From: Chitinophaga sp. CB10
GTDB lineage: Bacteria; Bacteroidota; Bacteroidia; Chitinophagales; Chitinophagaceae
Assembly (NCBI GenBank): GCA_001870995.2
Contig: MLAV02000003.1
Location: 310,001-374,000, forward strand
Length of the DNA stretch: 64,000 bases
Direction: 5' to 3'
Shown piece after piece: positions 1 through 7,585 of the stretch. The stretch's first letter is position 1. Each line of letters opens with the position of its first letter. A model generated the notes under the pieces. That model was not told where the DNA came from. It was given only the letters and a program-made list of their open reading frames with translations, and did not search any database. The position numbers were made by a program, and so were the translations under genes.

Positions 1-1274
1 ACCACCAGCTCAAAGAAGTCGGCAGGCGTAAAATATTGCTTCGCAATATGCTGCAACTCTTCTGCGGAAATGGTTTTGATGGTTTGAATATTATTGTAGA
101 AATAATTTTCGTCCAGATCGTTGAGAATGAGGTTTTTCCAGCGTTGGATAATCTGGAATGCGCCATCCAGGTCGCCCAGGATAGAGCCGATCATGTAATT
201 GCGTACCAGGTCCAGTTCTTCCTGCGGTACCGGCACGTTTTGCAGCGTTTGCAGCTCTTTGTAAATCTCCTCGATGGTAGCCTCGCAAACATCCCGCCCA
301 GCTTCAGTTTGGATGTTAATGGCGCTCACCTGGCGGAAGTTGTACAGCTGGGAGTAGATACCGTAGGTGTACCCCTTCTCTTCCCTGATGTTACTCATTA
401 ACCGCGAGCCGAAGTAACCTCCCAGAATGGTGTTGAGCACCAGCATTTTCGGGAAGTCAGGATGGTAACGGTTCGGGAACGGCCGCGCTACGCGCACGGC
501 GCCCTGCACCCCGTTTTCATCGTTGAAGATCCGGAACTTCTTCTCTTCCGCGGGCTGAATGGGCAGGTCCAGCCGCATCACGTGCGACTCCCCGTTCCAT
601 TTCGTACCCCCGAGGTACTGGTTCAGCAGGGGGATCATGTTCTCCGGCAGGTTGCCGGCCACAAATATTTTACAGTTGTTGTAAGTGTAATGGTTTTTGT
701 AGAAACCTTCCAGGTCTTTGGTTTGCAGCGCGTCGTAGCCCATCATGGTGCTCACCCGGCCATACGGGTGGAATTCCCCGAACAGGTACTGGTCGATGTA
801 GCGGTTAGCCACAAAGTCGCATTTCTGCAGGTTTACAGCCAGCTTCTGCTTCTGGTTCTGGGCATAGATGCTCAGTTCCTCTTCGCGGAAAACCGGGTCT
901 AAAATCACTTCTGACAATACCGGCAGCAGCTCGCCAAAATGCTTCGTGAGGCAGTGCAGGGTATAAGTCGCGTTTTCATGGAAGGTATTGCGGTTCAGGT
1001 AGGCGCCGTAGTACTCAATGCTCTCATTGATCTCAAGGGCATTGTGCTTGCTGGTACCGGTTTTCATGAGAAAGTTGGTTGCCAGGGCCAGCATGCTCTT
1101 GTTTTCGTACCAGGTGCCGGCAGGGAATACCAGCTCCAGCTGTAAAGTTTCCTGTTCGTCGGACTTTACAACGTACACGGGTATCCCGTTATCGAGGGTG
1201 AATTTTTCGTATGGTTTGAGCTTCAGGTCAAACTCCACGGCGTCTTTTATGGCAGGAGGAATACTTCTGTTCAT
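1..1274 (-). CDS. M16 family peptidase, non-catalytic-type subunit (3' partial)
   Basis: The reading frame opens at ATG 1274 and runs off the left edge, so the C-terminus is missing. The protein begins MNRSIPPAIKDAVEFDLKLK and follows the M16 (pitrilysin/insulinase) fold pattern: an N-terminal strand KFTLDNGIPVYVV, then a helix where active members carry the zinc motif HXXEH. Here that place reads ATNFLMKTGTS (around residues 65-75), so the zinc ligands are absent. It lies 41 bp downstream of the intact M16 gene at 1316-2554, in the same direction. In M16B enzymes a catalytic and a non-catalytic chain often form one heterodimer, and I infer that here. The family is certain; pairing is inferred. 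Confidence 0.85.
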   Translation of the reverse strand, partial: MNRSIPPAIKDAVEFDLKLKPYEKFTLDNGIPVYVVKSDEQETLQLELVFPAGTWYENKSMLALATNFLMKTGTSKHNALEINESIEYYGAYLNRNTFHENATYTLHCLTKHFGELLPVLSEVILDPVFREEELSIYAQNQKQKLAVNLQKCDFVANRYIDQYLFGEFHPYGRVSTMMGYDALQTKDLEGFYKNHYTYNNCKIFVAGNLPENMIPLLNQYLGGTKWNGESHVMRLDLPIQPAEEKKFRIFNDENGVQGAVRVARPFPNRYHPDFPKMLVLNTILGGYFGSRLMSNIREEKGYTYGIYSQLYNFRQVSAINIQTEAGRDVCEATIEEIYKELQTLQNVPVPQEELDLVRNYMIGSILGDLDGAFQIIQRWKNLILNDLDENYFYNNIQTIKTISAEELQHIAKQYFTPADFFELV

Positions 1275-1315
1275 CTTTTGGATTTTTGGGCCGTTGCTTT
1301 AAACACTTGACAGTA

Positions 1316-2554
1316 TTAGTTTTCGGCGTAATAGTAAATAGTGTTGGAGTTCCTTTCGTCAAACAGCGCTTTGGCCTCCCGGTGAATATCTTCGGTCGTT
1401 ACCTGTTCGTAATTGCTGAACTCCTTGTTCATCAGTGCGGCATCGCCCAGCAGTTCGTAAAAAGCCAGGTTGTTGGCGCGGTTCAGCAGGCTCATATCCT
1501 CGAAGGCGAGCAGGCTTTCCACCCTGTTTTTTACTTTCTGCAGCTCTCTTTCGGAAATCACTTCGTTTTGCAGCTTTTCCAGTTCCAGCTGGATCGCTTT
1601 TTCAGCGTCCTTCATCTTCACGCCTTTTACCAGCTTCCCTTCAATGGTGAGCAAACCGGCGTCGATGCTGCCGAAATGGTAGCAGTCAATATTGGAGAAT
1701 AATTTCTTTTCTTTTACCAACACCTGGTGCAGGCGGGAAGAGCCGCCACCGCTGAGGATATCAGAAATCAGGTCCGCGGCGTAATACCGCTTGTCCGACC
1801 TGGCCTGCATATGGTAGCATTTATAAATAGCGTCCAGCGGTACATTGGCTTTTACTTCCAGTTTGTGCGCCTCCGTTTGCTCCGGTTCTACGGGCAGGTT
1901 GCGTTGGTATTTCTCCCCGGAAGGAATATCGCCAAACCACTTTTCCGCCAGGGCTTTTACCTGCTCCAGCGTTACGTTGCCGGCTACGGAAAGGATGGCA
2001 TTCACGGGGCGGTAGTATTTGAAGAAGAAGGCCTTTACATCTTCCAGCTTCGCATTTTCAATGTGCGAGAGCTCCTTGCCGATGGTCATCCAGCGGTAGG
2101 GATGCGTTGTATAGGCCAGGGCCCTCATTTTGTGCCATACATCCCCGTAGGGTTTGTTGATGTAATGCTCCTTGAACTCTTCCGAAACTACTTTCCTTTG
2201 CACATCCAGGCTTTTTTCGCTGAAAGCGAGGGACAGCATGCGGTCGCTCTCCAGCCAGAAGGCCGTTTCAATGTTTTCTGCCGGGAGGGTGATATAGTAG
2301 TTGGTGAGATCGCTGGTAGTGAAGGCATTATTTTCTCCGCCTGCCATTTGCAGCGGTTCGTCGTACTCGGGAATATTGATTGACCCGCCAAACATCAGGT
2401 GCTCAAAAAGATGCGCAAATCCTGTCTGTTCGGGGTTTTCGTCTCTTGCTCCTACGTCATACAACACGTTCAGTACAGCCATGGGCGTTGTATGGTCCTC
2501 GTGCACAATAACCCGGAGCCCGTTCGCTAAAGTAAATTTATTATAATGAATCAT
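1316..2554 (-). CDS. M16 family zinc metallopeptidase, catalytic subunit
   Basis: A 412-residue M16 (pitrilysin/insulinase) peptidase. The inverted zinc motif HXXEH is visible as HLFEH at residues 48-52, with the downstream acidic stretch VVSEEFKEHY supplying the third ligand region near residue 128. The N-terminal strand NKFTLANGLRVIVHEDH is typical of the family. No signal peptide is seen, so it is probably cytoplasmic or periplasm-facing by another route; the family degrades peptides. The length fits the short M16B class, in which two chains form one clamshell. The next gene downstream is the non-catalytic-looking partner. A weak promoter-like TATCTTTA lies at 2581-2588. Confidence 0.92.
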   Translation of the reverse strand: MIHYNKFTLANGLRVIVHEDHTTPMAVLNVLYDVGARDENPEQTGFAHLFEHLMFGGSINIPEYDEPLQMAGGENNAFTTSDLTNYYITLPAENIETAFWLESDRMLSLAFSEKSLDVQRKVVSEEFKEHYINKPYGDVWHKMRALAYTTHPYRWMTIGKELSHIENAKLEDVKAFFFKYYRPVNAILSVAGNVTLEQVKALAEKWFGDIPSGEKYQRNLPVEPEQTEAHKLEVKANVPLDAIYKCYHMQARSDKRYYAADLISDILSGGGSSRLHQVLVKEKKLFSNIDCYHFGSIDAGLLTIEGKLVKGVKMKDAEKAIQLELEKLQNEVISERELQKVKNRVESLLAFEDMSLLNRANNLAFYELLGDAALMNKEFSNYEQVTTEDIHREAKALFDERNSNTIYYYAEN

Positions 2555-2616
2555 AAGCCAATTGATGTTGTGGATATTAGTAAAGATAATCTCTTCTCGT
2601 CAACCATGCGTCAACG

Positions 2617-3543
2617 CTATTCAAGAAACAGTTCTTTCTTGTTATAATTGATGGTAACGGTAAATTGTTTCCATACGGAAAAGCCGATGGCGCCCGCTAT
2701 CTCGACGAATGCGCCCACATCGTCCACATCCTTGCAGTAGCTGACGGGCACATTGCTTATCTTCTTACCTGCCATCTGCAGCTCGCTCACCGTGCTGTTG
2801 ATGTAGTAGAGCACTTTTACCATGTCCTTCACCCTGTCCGTATTGATGGTGGGCAGCTGCGTATTCAGCTGGTATTTTTCCACATAGGGCCAGTTGAAGA
2901 GGATGCCATAGTCGCCCCCCGTGGTAACGTGGTATTTCCCCATCAGCGTAGTGCCGTTAGGGAGCCTGATCACCGCATCTATCACGGGCGTGGTGAAGTT
3001 AAGCGTAAAGTGCAGCAGTTGCCCGGCGGTATTGACTTTTGTTTTCCCATTGGGGTAGAGAATCAATTGCCTGTTGCGGTAATCTATCTTTACGATGTAC
3101 GCCTTCATGAGGGCCACGCCGATGACGCCGTCTATCGGAACGGCATCCGTGCCTATGTCCCGCAGGTCTTCCAGGTAGGCGGACAAATAAGGCATTCGTA
3201 AATCCTTGATATATAAAGCATTGATAGTAACGACCGGCACTTGTATCATGCCGTTGTTTACCCCGCTCATAAAGGCCTGTTTGCCGCTGTTGAGTTTCAT
3301 TTTTTCAGCGGTGCGTGTATGCATGACCGTAATTTCCGCGCCACTGTCGAAGATAAATTGCAGCGTGTCCGTGCTACCGGATACGGTAACAGGAAATACG
3401 ATATGGTTATTCACCAGCCTGAATGGGATGACCGCAGCAGGCTTGGTATTGTCTGGTTCCGCCGTTGTGTTGTGCTTGCGTTGAGCGCTTAATTGGGTAC
3501 AGGCGGCGGCCATTGCTATTACTGTCCAAAAGAGTCGCCACAT
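2617..3543 (-). CDS. Secreted aspartyl-protease-like protein lacking the second catalytic Asp
   Basis: A 308-residue protein with a signal-peptide-like N-terminus ending near LSAQ (residue 21). It has two retropepsin/pepsin-like lobes. Lobe 1 carries FIFDSGAE (Asp66-Ser-Gly) and the supporting hydrophobic-Gly motif DGVIG near residue 140. In lobe 2 the place of the second catalytic motif reads VTTGGDYGILF (Thr207-Thr-Gly), so the Asp is missing. A second hydrophobic-Gly motif (AGAIGF) closes lobe 2. It lies 13 bp downstream of the related protein at 3557-4804 and is presumably co-transcribed. A single chain with one Asp could be inactive, or could act as a dimer. Substrate unknown. Confidence 0.8.
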   Translation of the reverse strand: MWRLFWTVIAMAAACTQLSAQRKHNTTAEPDNTKPAAVIPFRLVNNHIVFPVTVSGSTDTLQFIFDSGAEITVMHTRTAEKMKLNSGKQAFMSGVNNGMIQVPVVTINALYIKDLRMPYLSAYLEDLRDIGTDAVPIDGVIGVALMKAYIVKIDYRNRQLILYPNGKTKVNTAGQLLHFTLNFTTPVIDAVIRLPNGTTLMGKYHVTTGGDYGILFNWPYVEKYQLNTQLPTINTDRVKDMVKVLYYINSTVSELQMAGKKISNVPVSYCKDVDDVGAFVEIAGAIGFSVWKQFTVTINYNKKELFLE

Positions 3544-3556
3544 GCCACAAATAACG

Positions 3557-4804
3557 TTAAAGAATACTTTTTATTGGTAATTTTTTAACTGCCAGTTCAT
3601 TATCTCTTCTGATTAATACAAATGCCCGGGTGCCGATGGCCTTCAGGAGTTCGCGGAAAAGCTGCAGGTTATTGCCCATGTTATTGTTGATACCGAGGAT
3701 TACATCGCCCCGCTGGAAGCCGGCTTTTTCCGCCGGGGAGCCTTTGATCACATCGGTTACTTCCACCTGTCCGTTAATGAGGTAGATGATCAGCCCCGTG
3801 TACGAGTAGTCGAATACATCCCGGTAATGGGTATTGGGCAGGAGGTAAATCTCTTTTTTGGCGTAGTTCAGCGTGAGGTTGAAGCGCCGCAGCAGGTCGT
3901 TCCCGATCATACCGCCCAGATAGGGGTAGGACGTCACGTTATACGTATCGTCAAACAGGTAGGTGGGCACATTCCGGAAGCTGTAATTGCCGATACGGAA
4001 TTCCTGGATGGTGGTGAGGGACATGGTCATCCTGCCGCCCAGGCCCTGGGCTTCCGTTTGGATCACCCTGGCCCTGCGCCTTTTATCCGCCAGGAGGTTG
4101 CTGTCCTTCACAAACTGGTTGGAAAGCAGCAGGCACATACCTGCGCCCGTGTCGAAAAAAAAGCGGTTGCTGGTGCTGGTACGCCCGTTTTTGAGGGGGG
4201 CGTACACCAGCGGTATCTGCGTCAGGCTGGGCTTCAGCATCATGCCGCCACGGGGATAATTGTATTTTCCTTTTGTGTAGATGCCGATTTCCTCTTTATC
4301 GTAATCCACCGTCACTATATATCTGCTCAACAGGCTAAAGCCGATAATACCGTCCACCTGAAGGCCATACACCTGGCTGATCAGCTCATAATCGTTGACA
4401 TGGAAGTCGAGGCTATCCACCTCCAACCCTGGCAGCAACAGGGATTTATGTTCCACAAAGGATACCTGCTTTGCTCCCGCCAGTCCTTTTACCACCTTGT
4501 CCGATGGTACGGGCTTCAGTCCGAGCCGCACGCAGGTGGCGGTATCCAGGGAGATGCCGGCGCTGCCGGTGTCCAGGATGAACTGCAGGGTATCCGGGTA
4601 TCCTTTGAGTACGGCCTGGATAATCACAACGCCTCCGTAATACTGTTTGAACTTGAACCGGGTAATCAGCACAGAATTGGCGGTGGTATCAACTTCGGTG
4701 TAATAGGGCTGCTTATTGTCAGCGTATAACGTGGTGGCAGTGGCTTGCTGGCAAAAAATTGTTCCTAAGAACAGGGTAAGGCTGAACAGAATTAGCTTAA
4801 ACAT
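3557..4804 (-). CDS. Exported aspartyl protease family protein with C-terminal PDZ domain
   Basis: The preferred start is ATG 4804, where a clean signal peptide begins (MFKLILFSLTLFLGTIF); an upstream in-frame ATG at 4846 would put polar residues in front of it. The 415-residue protein has two aspartyl-protease lobes in one chain: FILDTGSAG (Asp about 78) with DGIIG, and FFFDTGAG (Asp about 218) with GGMIG. Both DTG motifs are intact. A PDZ domain follows at about residues 335-415, with the carboxylate-binding-loop type sequence SPAEKAGFQRGDVILGIN. PDZ-fused aspartyl proteases are common secreted proteins in Bacteroidota; their substrates are mostly unknown. It heads a two-gene unit with the degenerate relative downstream. 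Confidence 0.87.
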   Translation of the reverse strand: MFKLILFSLTLFLGTIFCQQATATTLYADNKQPYYTEVDTTANSVLITRFKFKQYYGGVVIIQAVLKGYPDTLQFILDTGSAGISLDTATCVRLGLKPVPSDKVVKGLAGAKQVSFVEHKSLLLPGLEVDSLDFHVNDYELISQVYGLQVDGIIGFSLLSRYIVTVDYDKEEIGIYTKGKYNYPRGGMMLKPSLTQIPLVYAPLKNGRTSTSNRFFFDTGAGMCLLLSNQFVKDSNLLADKRRRARVIQTEAQGLGGRMTMSLTTIQEFRIGNYSFRNVPTYLFDDTYNVTSYPYLGGMIGNDLLRRFNLTLNYAKKEIYLLPNTHYRDVFDYSYTGLIIYLINGQVEVTDVIKGSPAEKAGFQRGDVILGINNNMGNNLQLFRELLKAIGTRAFVLIRRDNELAVKKLPIKSIL

Positions 4805-4933
4805 GTTGGGGACGATGTAGGTATCGCATTTGTATAAATTTAACATTTAAATGCTTTCGTATAAAATATTTTTATTACGGACGGTATAATAATTACTTGC
4901 GCAATCAATCGCATTAGATATATGCAATTACAC

Positions 4934-4941
4934 TACCTTTG
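4934..4941 (+). promoter_or_regulatory. Bacteroidota -7 promoter element upstream of mqnC
   Basis: TACCTTTG matches the Bacteroidota -7 consensus TAnnTTTG exactly and lies 35 bp before the mqnC ATG. No TTG was found at the ideal 19-20 bp spacing upstream, so the -33 element is weak. Confidence 0.6.
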
Positions 4942-4976
4942 TTTCGGTTTAGCCGTCAACTTTTAAGGAAAGCACA

Positions 4977-6101
4977 ATGGAACTACAGGATTTATACAAA
5001 AAGGCGCAACAATTTGAATTCCTGACAGCAGAGGAAGGAGTATTCATGTTTGAGAACGCGCCGTTGGCAGAGCTGATGCACATCGCCAACGAGCTGCGCA
5101 AAATACAGGTGCCTCATGGTAAAGTGACCTGGCAGATAGACAGGAACGTTAACACCACCAACGTATGCACTGCCAACTGCAAGTTTTGTAATTTTTACCG
5201 CATCCCCGGTCACCCGGAAGCCTATATCACCGGCATCGACGAATATAAGCGTAAGATTGAGGAAACCCTGAAATACGGCGGCGATCAGCTGCTGTTACAG
5301 GGCGGTCACCATCCTGAGCTGGGGCTCAGCTTTTATGTGGACCTGTTTAAGCAATTGAAACAGCTCTACCCTACCCTGCGTTTGCACACCCTCGGCCCCC
5401 CCGAGGTAGCTCATATTACCAAGCTGGAAAAAAGCACCCATATCGAAGTGCTGAAAGCGCTGAAGGAAGCGGGTATGGACAGCCTTCCCGGCGCCGGTGC
5501 TGAAATCCTGAACGACCGTGTACGCCGCCTGATCTCCAAGGGTAAATGCGGCGCGCAGGAATGGCTGGACGTAATGCGTGCCGCCCATAAGCTCAACATT
5601 GCCTCCTCCGCTACCATGATGTTCGGCCACGTGGAAACCGTGCTGGAACGCTTCGAACACCTGGTAGACATCCGCCAGGTACAGAGCGAAAAGCCGGAAG
5701 GCCACTATGGCTTCACCGCCTTCATCCCATGGACCTTCCAGGATGTGGACACGCTCCTGGCCCGTATCCGTGGCGTGCATAACATGACCACTGCGGAAGA
5801 ATATATCCGCATGATCGCCATGAGCCGCATCATGCTGCCGAATATCAAAAACATCCAGGCATCCTGGCTTACCGTAGGTAAGCAGGTAGCGCAATTGTGC
5901 CTGCATGCCGGCGCTAACGACTTCGGGTCTATCATGATCGAAGAAAACGTAGTAAGCGCTGCCGGCGCGCCGCACCGCTTTACCTACAAATCCATGCAGG
6001 AAGCGATCCGCGAAGCGGGATTCGAACCGCAGCTCCGTACGCAATTGTACGAGTTCAGGGAAATCCCGGCCAGCATCGAAGAACAGGTGATTAATTACTA
6101 A
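4977..6101 (+). CDS. mqnC: Cyclic dehypoxanthine futalosine synthase (radical SAM)
   Basis: A 374-residue radical SAM enzyme of the futalosine pathway to menaquinone. It carries the CX3CX2C cluster motif as CTANCKFC (Cys64, Cys68, Cys71), preceded by the family block WQIDRNVNTTNV and followed by GGDQLLLQGGHHPELGL. The LLLQGGHHPEL form fits MqnC rather than MqnE, which usually has a GGLHP-type motif there. MqnC cyclises dehypoxanthine futalosine. Other futalosine genes are not in the window. The gene has its own promoter-like box and a strong terminator 24 bp after the stop, so it looks monocistronic. Its presence implies menaquinone-based respiration, consistent with the cbb3 oxidase genes further along. 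Confidence 0.93.
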   Translation: MELQDLYKKAQQFEFLTAEEGVFMFENAPLAELMHIANELRKIQVPHGKVTWQIDRNVNTTNVCTANCKFCNFYRIPGHPEAYITGIDEYKRKIEETLKYGGDQLLLQGGHHPELGLSFYVDLFKQLKQLYPTLRLHTLGPPEVAHITKLEKSTHIEVLKALKEAGMDSLPGAGAEILNDRVRRLISKGKCGAQEWLDVMRAAHKLNIASSATMMFGHVETVLERFEHLVDIRQVQSEKPEGHYGFTAFIPWTFQDVDTLLARIRGVHNMTTAEEYIRMIAMSRIMLPNIKNIQASWLTVGKQVAQLCLHAGANDFGSIMIEENVVSAAGAPHRFTYKSMQEAIREAGFEPQLRTQLYEFREIPASIEEQVINY

Positions 6102-6124
6102 TAATTATACCGGCAATTGCCGTA

Positions 6125-6160
6125 AATAAGGGTTGCGCCGCAGGCGCAACCCTTATTTTT
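6125..6160 (+). terminator. Intrinsic terminator after mqnC
   Basis: Perfect stem GGGTTGCGCC/GGCGCAACCC with loop GCA, flanked by A/T so that pairing extends to AATAAGGG/CCCTTATT, followed by a T run. It could stop transcription from either side. Confidence 0.9.
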
Positions 6161-6317
6161 TACCCCTTCCCCGCGGGAGCTGGAAAACTTGAAAAGAAGG
6201 CGGAAATAAATTGTTCATTAGCAAGACATTAACAACTCTAAAAATATTGTTAAAACCAGCAGGCAGATGTTACAAATCAGCCCCTTCTCCGTCTAACAGG
6301 TACACACATACTAAATC

Positions 6318-6326
6318 AAAGGAGGG
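6318..6326 (+). promoter_or_regulatory. Strong Shine-Dalgarno-like site
   Basis: AAAGGAGGG ends three bases before the ATG of the lipoprotein gene. Such full anti-16S matches are uncommon in Bacteroidota, which usually initiate without a Shine-Dalgarno sequence. Confidence 0.55.
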
Positions 6327-6329
6327 TAT

Positions 6330-6953
6330 ATGAAAAAGCTGGGTTTAATGATAGCAGCCATTGCGATTTTTGCAACGGCATGTACAAGCACAAAAGTTAC
6401 TTCCTCATGGAGAGCGAATGATGCGCAAAAAATTCAGAAAGACCAGAAGGTAATGGTGATTGCCCTGGTGCCTGAAAAGGACCGCACGCTCCGCAGCCAG
6501 ATGGAAAATTATACGGTAACTGAGTTGAGAAGGAAAGGATATAACGCTGTTTCCGCATTCCAGGAATACGGCCCGCAGGGATTTGGTAAAATGGGTGAAA
6601 AACAGGTGGTGAACAAGCTGAAGAACAGCGGCGCCAACCAGGTACTCACCATTGTAATGCTGGAAAAAGGTAAAGAGAAACAATTTGTTCCGGGCTCCAT
6701 ATATTCCCCTTACGGATATTATGGTTTCTGGCCTTACTACTCCTGGTACAACAGGATGTACGCCCCTGGCTACATCGCTGTAAATACCAAATACCAGTGG
6801 GAAGGTAACCTTTACGATTTGCAGAGCGGACAGCTGTTGTATTCCGTACAGTCCAGGTCTTTCGATCCGCCAACCACCGAAAGGATGGCCGTGTTGTATG
6901 CGCAACAGGTGGTGAAAGATATGGCGCGGCAGCAGTTACTGGCCAACAACTAA
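6330..6953 (+). CDS. Lipoprotein of unknown function
   Basis: A 207-residue predicted lipoprotein: the N-terminus MKKLGLMIAAIAIFATAC has a lipobox ending at Cys18. The mature part starts with Thr/Ser-rich sequence and a strand KVMVIALVPEKDRTLR, then alternating helices and strands (VTELRRKGYNAVSAF; ANQVLTIVML). A Tyr/Pro/Gly/Trp-rich segment (about residues 127-150) follows, and the C-terminus has YQWEGNLYDLQSGQLLYSVQSRS. The layout resembles small periplasmic lipoproteins of the DUF4136/GNA1162 kind, but I cannot assign a function. It has a strong ribosome site and a terminator directly downstream, so it is probably transcribed alone. Confidence 0.8.
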   Translation: MKKLGLMIAAIAIFATACTSTKVTSSWRANDAQKIQKDQKVMVIALVPEKDRTLRSQMENYTVTELRRKGYNAVSAFQEYGPQGFGKMGEKQVVNKLKNSGANQVLTIVMLEKGKEKQFVPGSIYSPYGYYGFWPYYSWYNRMYAPGYIAVNTKYQWEGNLYDLQSGQLLYSVQSRSFDPPTTERMAVLYAQQVVKDMARQQLLANN

Positions 6954-6970
6954 GAAATTTGTGCCCATGC

Positions 6971-7011
6971 AAAAAAGCGGGAACGGCGCCATGCTGTTCC
7001 CGCTTTTTTTT
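6971..7011 (+). terminator. Intrinsic terminator after the lipoprotein gene
   Basis: Stem AGCGGGAAC/GTTCCCGCT (6976-6984 with 6996-7004) preceded by A6 and followed by T8: a textbook bidirectional terminator. Confidence 0.92.
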
Positions 7012-7042
7012 GTAAGTTAGCCCCCTTTATTCCTTTCCCGCT

Positions 7043-7585
7043 ATGATTGAGCTACCAGTAAACGATGAAATATACCTGAAACAACTACAGCCACTGGATG
7101 CTCCCGCACTCTATCAGCAGCTGGACGTTTCCCGTAAACACCTGCGGAAATTTTTACCCTGGGTAGACTACAATACAAAAGAGGAACACAGCCTCCGTTT
7201 TATTGAAATGATGCAACGCAAGGCAGAGGAGCAGGAGGCCGTCGCCTTCGGCATCTGGTACCGTAACGCCTTCTGCGGCGTGATCGACATCCACAGCTGG
7301 GACCGGGAATTGCATATTGCGGAAATCGGTTACTGGGTGGGAACGGCTTTCCAGGGCAAAGGCATCGCTACCGCCGCCGCAAAAGCCGTAATCAGCTTTG
7401 CTTTTAAGCAATTACATCTCAACAAAATAGAAATCCGCTTTGTGATGCAAAATGAGCGCAGCGGCCAGATCCCGATTAAGCTCGGATTCTGTAAAGAAGG
7501 CGTGCTCCGTTCCAGCGCCAAGCTGCATGGCCAGCTGGTGGACATGGTAGTCATGGGCATTCTCCGGGAAGACTGGCCTTACTGA
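7043..7585 (+). CDS. GNAT family N-acetyltransferase (RimJ/RimL-like)
   Basis: A 180-residue GNAT protein of the ribosomal-protein-acetyltransferase-like group. The acetyl-CoA binding region is visible as IGYWVGTAFQGKGIATAAAKAVISFAF, which contains the Q/RxxGxG/A loop, followed by LNKIEIRFVMQNERSGQIPIKLGF, the conserved strand and helix of this family. The C-terminal KLHGQLVDMVVMGILREDW is also typical. It probably acetylates an N-terminus, an antibiotic-like small molecule or a protein; the substrate cannot be told. A near-match -7 box TAAGTTAG lies at 7013-7020, just after the upstream terminator. The stop overlaps the stop region of the convergent permease by 7 bp. Confidence 0.88.
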   Translation: MIELPVNDEIYLKQLQPLDAPALYQQLDVSRKHLRKFLPWVDYNTKEEHSLRFIEMMQRKAEEQEAVAFGIWYRNAFCGVIDIHSWDRELHIAEIGYWVGTAFQGKGIATAAAKAVISFAFKQLHLNKIEIRFVMQNERSGQIPIKLGFCKEGVLRSSAKLHGQLVDMVVMGILREDWPY

